Shown: piece by piece, positions 57,901-64,000 of the stretch | Numbering within the stretch: position 1 is the stretch's first letter | How the letters are laid out: every line of letters begins with the position of its first letter | DNA from: Rachycentron canadum | Lineage: Eukaryota; Chordata; Actinopteri; Carangiformes; Rachycentridae | DNA: 64,000 nucleotides | Reading direction: 5' to 3' | Assembly (NCBI GenBank): GCA_038496675.1 | Contig: CM076652.1 | Coordinates: 3,346,535 to 3,410,534 of the forward strand | Position numbers and translations under genes: made by a program | Notes under the pieces: model-generated | The model's input: the letters and a program-made list of their open reading frames with translations, nothing else | The model's database searches: none | Told to the model about the DNA's origin: nothing

Positions 57901-60900
57901 ACTAGAATAGTTTCAGGGATATTTAAATCAGGTTTTGAGATTATCCAGGTCGTAGCATCATGGTCATATGTCCGGCAGCCACTGCACACACTGCAGCCAG
58001 TGTGCTTGTTGCCCCCTGTTGGAGTTTTTGTGATTGATGCCTGTGCAGCAGGTGTTGTTGAACCATTGCTCAACCAGACATAAACAATAATAAACCTCTT
58101 TCATGAATGTTTAGTCCATTCGGGCACAGCGGGGTAATCATCATCAGCCAGAAACATTGTTTTTCAGCCTGTCTGGCACCAGGAATTACAACCTGTGAGG
58201 CTGTAAACATCATTGTTGTCTTTCTCTCATGTTGGCTACAGAGATGTTAGAGACCTAGAAGATGCATTTCACATTTTGAACATCGTGAGAAGAGGGGCTC
58301 GTTTGAAAAGCTCGTCTTGTCAACAGTTGGACTGAAGCTACGTGTACACTGTGGTTACTCTGATGTGTCTGAACTCGCTTGATCCCCAAAAGAAAAAGAG
58401 GTGTCTTTTGTTTTGCCCACCACCTTCTTTATGGATGTGGAAGGCTCAAGTCAATGACACTGGAGCTGGAAGGGATGTTGTTTATTGCTCGGGCTGGATA
58501 TTGCCATGGATTAATAAGATATGAAGAACTGATGCTGTAAAATGTTTCTGTAACCTGGTGCATTATCTAAACTAGACTAGAAAAGAAAAAAGTTTTTATA
58601 ACAAAAGGACCCCAAAGCAGTTACATTAATACACTTATTCAATATTACCCACATGTCATCATATATTAAGTAATGTGTGTTACTCCGTGTACATAATGGG
58701 TTTTATATCCAAAATGCAGCCACAAATCTGCCTTTAGACTTTCAGGTGACTTCATTGGAGACAGAGGTCTCAGGCAGCTTCTTTAGACAATCTCCTTTTT
58801 TCTGTGTGTTACTGATGCCTTTACCACTCAGTAGGTCTCCATTCATACAGCTTCTAGTTCCATCTGGTTCATACTTGGGTTAATGCTGTAGATCAAGTGT
58901 GGACTCTCTGCCCTCCTCAGTGCAACCCAGCTTGATGACCTTGAGCTCCTCCTACACGGCCTTGATCTCGGCTACCTCACTGACATCATGACTGTGAGTA
59001 CTGATTACATGCTAGAATAAGATTTCAGTGTGGTTGTTGTATTTTTGTAGGCACGGTGCCTTTTTCTAATGTGAGAGACTTCTGTTGTCTTATCTCACTG
59101 ATGCCAGACATCATGCTGTTACACACAGTTCAATATGGTATTAAATCTGTGGGTGAGATACAGTGATCCCAAATGTGTTGAACACAGCTGCATTACTGAC
59201 AGAGTGACACCTACACTCTTGCAAACATGTCATGAGATGAGTCGTTTACATATTTTACGCAGTGCCCAATAATGAATTCTGTGTGCTGGACTGGCTTGGC
59301 CTGAATTAAACTGAGGGTCAGCTCAGGTTTTAGTCCCTATCTGATTTATGAGGAGTGGGTTTGATGGGTGCAGGTAGATTGTTGTCATTGTACAACAAAG
59401 CCTCATGCAGGCACATCTGTCTCAGGTGGGTGGGGTCAAGAGCAGCTGAAGAAGTTTTGATTCGGTAAATGCTGAGTGATGTTTTCTTCTACTCACACAT
59501 GCTCAGGAAAATGACATCACCTGGAACTACCTGTTGACCATGGAGAAGGAAGACCTGGAGAAGGTAGAGGGCGACTGTAACATCTGTGTGTCTGTCAGCT
59601 CAGTTACATTCATTTGGTCGTTATTATTTTGGTCATTATTAGAAAAACATGTTGCATTTAAAGTTATTTTTTGGGCAGGCATTTTTTAGGCCTTTATTCG
59701 ATAGCGTAGAAATGGGGAGTCAGGGGGCGTGGAAAGAGTCGAGAAAGGGCATGAAAATGCAGGAAAGAGTCACAACAACACCTGCTCAGAGCTGATGCAC
59801 CCTAACCTTTCAGCTACTGAGTCGCCCACAGGTTGCATTTATAATGATGGCTAGAGCTTCCATATCATCAAGTTTTCCGACATGAAACATAAATCATGAA
59901 AAAAATGTTGCATACTCGTAATTTTTTTTTTTTTTTTTTTTTTTGAAAATACAACAAAGGAAGAGATTTGGATCAACAGGAGAGCTAACAGCGCTTTTCC
60001 CTTTGTCAGATCGGTATCACAGACCCGGAGCACCAGCAGAAGCTGCTGAGTGCTGTGCAACAGATGCACCTGGACAAAGTGGACCTTGACACAATCAGTC
60101 AACTGGGAGCTGCAGCCACCGGGTAACGAATCACACCTTTACGCCCTGGACATACTGCCTGCGACACCTGATTCAGTGATTCTGCGTCTCGTCTATTTTT
60201 CATGTATGACGTGCATCTAGCAGCAAAAATAGCCAGAGAAAAGACCTGCCGACAATCATTTTGATTTCATTCCAGCAGTCAGAAATTAATTCATAATAAA
60301 GAGATCCAACATTCATTCTGTAAACTCTATGTAGAGATATAGAGCTGCAGTAGCGGCGATGCAGCTGGTGTAACACACATTTTGCCGCAGCACATCAACA
60401 ACAGCAGCCACGACACACGCCATGCATCCAGTGTGTCTTGATGTAATATTCAGCAGGCCTCAGGTCTAAGAACTTTTAGAGGGCTCTGAACTAGTCTGGG
60501 CATTGCTTAATTCTTCATAAAGGCAGTTTTAATAGATTAGAAAGACTAACAATCTGATCAGAGTTTTAATTCTTGACACCACAGCCCACACATAACAAAA
60601 ATCATTTGAGATTGTATCTATGGAGGAAAATTTATGGTGTTTAAGAATCTTTACAGCATTTTAAAGTGTGTTTCAGTCTGCTGGGAATGTCTGATAAGAT
60701 GTCAGTCGCAAAAAAGTATTCAACAAACACTCTCCGTGAAGCCAGAAACAAAGTTGGCGGTAGTAGCAAAAATTTAAACACTTGTCAGCCACACACCTTA
60801 AACCCTTCCCCACATCCAGCCCTCCTCTATCTCCCCGTAATGCTCCGTCTGTCCTCCTCCACTGGAAGTCATCTATCAGTCTTATGAGCATCTCACTGTC

Positions 60901-63639
60901 CTATCATCCTATCCCCTCCCACACCTCTGCAGCCAAGCCCTGAGCCAGGCCCTAATGGTTTAAGCGGAGCTGTAATGATTTGTAAGGTGAGAGACGATGG
61001 GAGGTTACGATGAGCAATGGAGAGCCCATGGCATGGGCCAAACAGAGCCGTCGCACCGCACCCCATCACTTCATGAATCCTCAGCAGAACTGGGCTCGCT
61101 AGCTTCACCCACCCTCGCCTGGCAGATGACAGACAGTCAAATAAAGCAAGGGATGGAAAGCCAGACCTCCTTGTGGATCCCTTCAGGATCTTTACATCAC
61201 ACCAAAAAATTAGTTAGATGAGTCAAAAGTTAGCCTTGAAAACATTTTGACATGTCAGGGACCTGTGATTAAAAACTATGATGTGCAAGACACCTCATCT
61301 CATGGCAAAGCGCCTACTGATTGTTCCTGTACCTGTGGAGCCTGATCAGACTCTAGGCCATGTTGTAGAGGCAAGAGCAAGATTGTGGTCAGTGTGTATC
61401 AGGGCAGAAATGCAACAGTGTGTTGGTGAAGCTAACTTAAGAGTCCCTTTTTTGAACTGTCTCAGACATTTTTATATCTCAACGCATTCTCGGTTCCTTC
61501 CTGCTGCCACCATGGCCCGACCCTGGATGATGGGCAGAAACTGGATGGATTGATGAACTGAAAGCAGTCAACCATCATTTTAACTATTTAAATCTTATAA
61601 ATATCTAAGGTGATCTGTAAAGTGTTTGACTACTAGTAGCAATACAGAGCAATGGTTTTCTTCCTGGTGGTTGCAGGTTATTGATGTGACTCAGTCCTGC
61701 CTATTCACGGTTTCACGCTCTTCCACTGATCAACAGTCGGTGGCGATAACGTGCCAACAAAGGCAGGAAGGAGCAAACATCAATACAAACACTGCAGGTT
61801 TCAGAGTCTTCCAAATGTTTTATGAGGAAGAAATGGATTCAACATATTTATTAGGCCTCAAGGATACATGTATTGCCTTTTTGTGAGAAACTGCAGCTGT
61901 AAACATAAGTTTGTTTACCAAAAATACTCTGATCACTGAAGGAGTTGTCCTGCAGAGATGAGCTGAGATAGTACACACACACAGTCACCTACAAAGGAAG
62001 TTGTAGAAATGACATGTGACTAAAATATTGCTGGTCTGAGACCTGGAGAAGTGTGTTCAGTGAAAGTAAATATGTATGTTGGCTGTCATTTAGCAAGGCA
62101 CTTTGTGGGTGCCTGATTGACTTTCCCCATGATGAATAAAGTCCACAACAAAGTGGCACATAAGCACCCTGTATCAGCATTTCCACATAACATATAACTT
62201 CCTTTCCATCTGCAATCTCTTCAACAATCTTCCCACTGGGGCCCATCATCACTCTCCACTGCCTAGATAAACTAACAGCAGGGAGAAGGGAGGTGAGGGT
62301 GCACCACAGCCTGACTGACAGTGTTTACTCGCCCCTCTGACAGAGTGTGAGGAAGGCCGGGACGGCTGGCTGCCCAGTCCCCTCACCAAGGGAAATGTAC
62401 CATTAAGATAAGAGCTATCAATATCCCACAGGACCAGGGGATGGGAAGAGAGAGATGGAAAGGTTGATGAATATAAATAACTAATTATTTAAGGTGAATG
62501 TTTTCAGGGAGGGATGACAGCATGGGTTAGCAGGGGGAGAAGACCTGGCCACCTGCTCAGCTTTCTTATAGTTCGCTGAAGTGGAGAATGTTAACACAAA
62601 GTTTGGACCAAACTATCAATCAGTCCGTCCTGTCACTGCTGGGCATTTTTAGCTGCCCTTTGCTTGTGTTTTTTTTAAGCGGGCACATCCTTAGTGCTGG
62701 CTTTTTAACACGTTAAACCTTATGACCTCAGCTTTAAAGCTGCTACAGCATCATCCACGTGCTTAAAAAAGCATGTGTGACTTTTAAGGTGATTTAATTT
62801 CACAAATGTTTTAATGGGAATTTTACACTTTTATTAGTTAGCACAGTGTAGAGAGTCAGGAAATAGGAAAGAAGAGAGAGGAGACTGCAGCCAGGGATCC
62901 AACTGGGGACCTGGCTGCTCAGACCCTACACTGATCAGCCATAACATTATGACCACTGACAGGTGAAGTAAGTAAGGAAAATGGATGTGAATATGTAAAA
63001 CACACGCACAGATGGTGTATGTATTTTAATTAGTTTTGTTTCTTATTAAATTAGACCATCTCCATTAGTTGCTCATATTTTGCAGAAGTGAGGAGCTGCA
63101 TAACTTCCTGATCAGTGTGCGACAGCAGTGCTGCTACCTGACAGAGACGATACATGATGTCATCAACCGTTTTCCTCGCCAAGCCTCTCAGGTAACTATC
63201 AGCTGTGGTGCACCAGTTAGGTCGGTGTTGACACACTGGCTGCTGGGGCTATTAATTGGCCTAACATGTTGACTAGTCCTCATATATATTTCCATTTAGG
63301 AGCTTATAATTAAGGCATGTTGATTAAATGGTGATAGTAGAAGTTAAACTACATCAAACTACATATTTCTTATCAATTGTAAGGCTGCACACTGGTCCTT
63401 TTCCTGTCACCTCACAGGGATGAGCTCACGTTACTTTATAAGAGCAACTGGTGTCTATCCCACCTGCCATCCAGGTAGATTTGTGAACTAGTACATGGTC
63501 TGTGTCTGTCTGGTCTTCCATGTAGCTGGTCTTTTCACTGGACCCAAAGAAGGAGGCCCAGGCCGTCTGCAACCAGCTGGTGGTCCAGACTAAAGACCTG
63601 CAGAAGGAAGTCACCTGCCTTTGTAATCTGATATGCCAG
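45856..63639 (+). CDS. asz1: asz1 (GASZ): ankyrin repeat, SAM and leucine-zipper protein, 3' end cut by the window
   Basis: Germ-cell scaffold of the piRNA pathway, anchored on mitochondria and nuage, needed for transposon silencing and fertility. Twelve exons join in frame to 1275 nt (425 codons): acidic N-terminus with DEWDIG (about 20-25); ankyrin repeats about 45-230, with the repeat cores GFEWTPLMCVVSVANYDLAK, LLLDRGARANF, CVELLLCRNADPN, TCLMLAARDGYSKVI, LLLSHGANIN and LLQLGADK; SAM domain about 273-337 (LELLLHGLDLGYL); then a helical region. The C-terminal membrane anchor is not reached. Start ATG 45856 gives MGSFMDYAFPAGDESD; an upstream in-frame TTG is not a start. The family was assigned from the ankyrin-SAM order, residue similarity to mammalian ASZ1, and its place beside cftr, head-to-head. 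No break seen. Confidence 0.93.
45964..47292 (+). other. asz1 intron 1 (1329 bp)
   Basis: AT-rich; no exon or named repeat seen. Confidence 0.7.
47293..47395 (+). CDS. asz1: asz1 exon 2
   Basis: Residues 37-71: DLDSGVPHAEDNVSLLKRAI, SNGDTETVEQLLDN: first ankyrin helix pair. 103 nt. Donor AACG|gcaagt is non-canonical; frame demands it (see findings). Confidence 0.9.
47396..48023 (+). other. asz1 intron 2 (628 bp), GC-AG type
   Basis: Begins gcaagtgtct and ends gtggacag. No repeat seen. Confidence 0.82.
48024..48146 (+). CDS. asz1: asz1 exon 3
   Basis: Residues 71-112: GMDVETRLGFEWTPLMCVVS, VANYDLAKLLLDRGARANFS. 123 nt; ankyrin repeat. Donor AAAG|gtcagg. Confidence 0.95.
48147..50940 (+). 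other. asz1 intron 3 (2794 bp)
   Basis: Contains repeat copy 50285-50545 and a T-run at 50023-50041. No exon seen. Confidence 0.7.
50285..50545 (+). repeat. Interspersed repeat, copy 2 of the 3565-3900 family
   Basis: Same block order as copy 1, including gaggaaaatagaccataaag at 50361-50380 and AAACTCGAGGCTTCAAAATGG. Same orientation, about 10-20% diverged by eye. Confidence 0.75.
50941..51052 (+). CDS. asz1: asz1 exon 4
   Basis: Residues 112-149: DHWTVLMASCTASASEDKIV, RCVELLLCRNADPNMVD. 112 nt. Acceptor gtccacag, donor ACAG|gtgagg. Confidence 0.95.
51638..52205 (-). mobile_element. tRNA-derived SINE (V-SINE-like), interrupted
   Basis: The minus strand starts at the right edge with GGCTGTGTCTCAGGAGGTAG (A-box, from 52176-52195) and GGTTCGATCCC (B-box, from 52134-52144), i.e. 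a tRNA-like head. The left part (about 51638-51726; TGACCACTCAGGGCTTTGCA) is its body. The two parts are separated by an inserted element at 51729-52099. Confidence 0.55.
51729..52099. mobile_element. 371-bp TIR transposon (MITE) nested in the SINE
   Basis: Ends are caagtgcatct... and ...agatgcatctg (inverted, one mismatch), flanked on each side by TA (51727-51728 and 52100-52101), the Tc1/mariner target duplication. Interior TTCAAAAAGTGAAACTT is a phrase I know from a common fish MITE. No transposase. Confidence 0.7.
52976..53112. repeat. Purine-rich (GAG)n and pyrimidine-rich (CTC)n arms, inverted
   Basis: (AGG)n at 52976-53010 and (CCT)n at 53083-53110, about 72 nt apart; the arms are complementary and could form a hairpin. 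Directly visible. Confidence 0.85.
57147..57258 (+). CDS. asz1: asz1 exon 5
   Basis: Residues 149-186: RSQMTCLMLAARDGYSKVIN, LLLSHGANINVQDHNGYT. 112 nt; a complete ankyrin repeat. Acceptor ttttcag, donor ACG|gtttgt. Confidence 0.96.
57389..57523 (+). CDS. asz1: asz1 exon 6
   Basis: Residues 187-231: ALAIAVQYGREEAVLKLLQL, GADKTIRTKAGKSPADLAVV, FKHTQ. 135 nt, phase 0 both ends; last ankyrin repeat. Confidence 0.96.
57772..57890 (+). CDS. asz1: asz1 exon 7
   Basis: Residues 232-271: ISRILASSSHISTVQAFSSM, EETLSKFFKTNTEPPSSKE: linker between ankyrins and SAM. 119 nt; donor AAAG|gtgaga. Confidence 0.9.
57891..58920 (+). other. asz1 intron 7 (1030 bp)
   Basis: A possible pseudo-exon at 58242 was considered and rejected. 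No repeat recognised. Confidence 0.65.
58921..58993 (+). CDS. asz1: asz1 exon 8
   Basis: Residues 271-295: SATQLDDLELLLHGLDLGYL, TDIMT: first half of the SAM domain (human has DLEVFLHGLGLEH at this place). 73 nt; donor ACT|gtgagt. Confidence 0.95.
58994..59506 (+). other. asz1 intron 8 (513 bp)
   Basis: Nothing recognised. Confidence 0.65.
59507..59563 (+). CDS. asz1: asz1 exon 9
   Basis: Residues 296-314: ENDITWNYLLTMEKEDLEK, a SAM helix. 57 nt, phase 0; acceptor tgctcag, donor AAG|gtagag. Confidence 0.94.
59564..60009 (+). other. asz1 intron 9 (446 bp)
   Basis: Contains a SINE-like fragment (59685-59832) and a T-run at 59921-59944. Confidence 0.65.
59685..59832 (-). repeat. Degenerate tRNA-derived SINE, related to 25885-26052
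   Basis: Begins TAGGCCTTTATTCGATAGCG and ends CAGCTACTGAGTCGCCCA, the same frame as the SINE at 25885 (GGCCTTTATTGC...CCACTGAAGCGCCCC). The interior is strongly diverged. Confidence 0.4.
60010..60122 (+). CDS. asz1: asz1 exon 10
   Basis: Residues 315-352: IGITDPEHQQKLLSAVQQMH, LDKVDLDTISQLGAAATG: end of SAM (G.T....Q.K.L.A....). 113 nt; donor CCGG|gtaacg. Confidence 0.95.
60123..63085 (+). other. asz1 intron 10 (2963 bp)
   Basis: Contains a SINE-like piece (62835-62932) directly followed by a Tc1-like terminal fragment (62933-62985). No other exon found. Confidence 0.7.
62835..62985. repeat. SINE-like fragment abutting a Tc1-like terminus
   Basis: 62835-62932 has the purine-rich body and a GATCCAACTGGGGACCTGGC segment of the tRNA-derived family. 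From 62933, TGATCAGCCATAACATTATG and ACCACTGACAGGTGAAGT match one end of the Tc1-like family whose other end lies at 11640. Confidence 0.55.
63086..63191 (+). CDS. asz1: asz1 exon 11
   Basis: Residues 352-387: GSEELHNFLISVRQQCCYLT, ETIHDVINRFPRQASQ. 106 nt; matches the ASZ1 helical region after SAM (E.L.FL....QC..L......VI...P). Donor CAG|gtaact. Confidence 0.95.
63192..63525 (+). other. asz1 intron 11 (334 bp)
   Basis: Nothing recognised. Confidence 0.7.
63526..63639 (+). CDS. asz1: asz1 exon 12
   Basis: Residues 388-425: LVFSLDPKKEAQAVCNQLVV, QTKDLQKEVTCLCNLICQ, a predicted amphipathic helix (the leucine-zipper-like part). 114 nt, phase 0; donor CAG|gtcaaa followed at once by (CA)n. Confidence 0.93.
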
Positions 63640-63642
63640 GTC

Positions 63643-63672
63643 AAAACACACACACACACACACACACACACA
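63643..63672 (+). repeat. (CA)n microsatellite beside the asz1 exon 12 donor
   Basis: About 14 CA units starting four bases inside intron 12. Confidence 0.92.
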
Positions 63673-64000
63673 GTTGGGTTCAAACTTATGCTACTTTTGT
63701 AAATTGACTATATGAGCATGAAAGATAAACAAAGCACAAACATACTATATGAAATATAAGCTCATTGTCGCAGCACACTTTACTTCAAACTGTTTCAGGG
63801 GAGGCTCAGTGAATGGAAGAAGAAAAAATATTACAAGTCATTATATTAGTCATAAACAGGAGATCAGGCAGAGGTGCAGGTGTCTTTCACAGGGTCAGAC
63901 ACTAATAAAAGTCCCAGGACAGACATTTTTTGTGTGCTTAGTTTAGTCTCAGTTTAAAATCCAGCAAAAGGCAGCATAATATTATAGCTGAATAATAATT
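63673..64000 (+). other. asz1 intron 12, incomplete at the window edge
   Basis: No acceptor followed by an open exon is seen before the end. The final asz1 exon(s) must lie to the right. Confidence 0.6.

Noticed and set aside
58242..58333. Possible extra or alternative terminal asz1 exon after ggctacag, open as RDVRDLEDAFHILNIVRRGA and on to a stop
   Set aside because: If spliced on at gtgaga it would put exon 8 out of frame, and as a terminal exon it would remove the SAM domain. Exons 7 and 8 join cleanly without it.

Overview
This window is vertebrate nuclear DNA, almost certainly from a ray-finned (teleost, probably percomorph) fish. It has short conserved exons split by GT-AG introns, abundant CA/GT microsatellites, and several interspersed repeat families that I know from percomorph genomes. 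The proteins encoded are vertebrate but clearly non-mammalian. The gene order matches the conserved vertebrate block CTTNBP2 - CFTR - ASZ1.

Layout. (1) 376-711 (+) is the last coding exon of the gene lying tail-to-tail with cftr. By position and orientation it should be cttnbp2. A 3' UTR follows, with a poly(A) signal at 1606-1611. (2) 1631-5322 is intergenic and repeat-bearing. It probably includes the cftr 3' UTR. (3) 5323-42048 (-) is the complete coding region of cftr, which I resolve into 27 coding exons. They add up to 4539 nt (1512 residues plus stop) with every junction in frame. The chain carries the lasso, two six-helix membrane domains, NBD1, a long R domain with eight basic-Ser (PKA-type) sites, NBD2, and the C-terminal PDZ ligand DTRL. 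(4) 42049-45855 is the cftr/asz1 intergenic space. It has a CpG-rich cftr promoter region, a decayed Tc1-like transposon, and a possible small spliced minus-strand gene (44633-45746). The start codon of that candidate is only about 110 bp from that of asz1. (5) 45856-63639 (+) is asz1 (GASZ): 12 coding exons, 425 codons, in frame. They cover the acidic N-terminus, the ankyrin repeats, the SAM domain and part of the C-terminal region. The last exon(s), with the membrane anchor, lie beyond the window.

Function. cftr encodes the cAMP/PKA-gated, ATP-dependent epithelial anion channel. asz1 encodes a germline scaffold of the piRNA pathway on mitochondria. cttnbp2 encodes a cortactin-binding synaptic cytoskeleton protein. 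They are neighbours by ancient synteny, not by shared pathway.

Points worth a second look: the small candidate gene divergent from asz1; two GC-AG introns (cftr intron 4, asz1 intron 2); Ala in place of human Ser573 next to the NBD1 Walker B Asp; a lengthened R domain and fourth extracellular loop; and two nested transposon insertions. I saw no CRISPR array, tRNA gene, rRNA gene or prokaryote-like system. Human comparisons (exon lengths, residue numbers) are from memory, not from a search.
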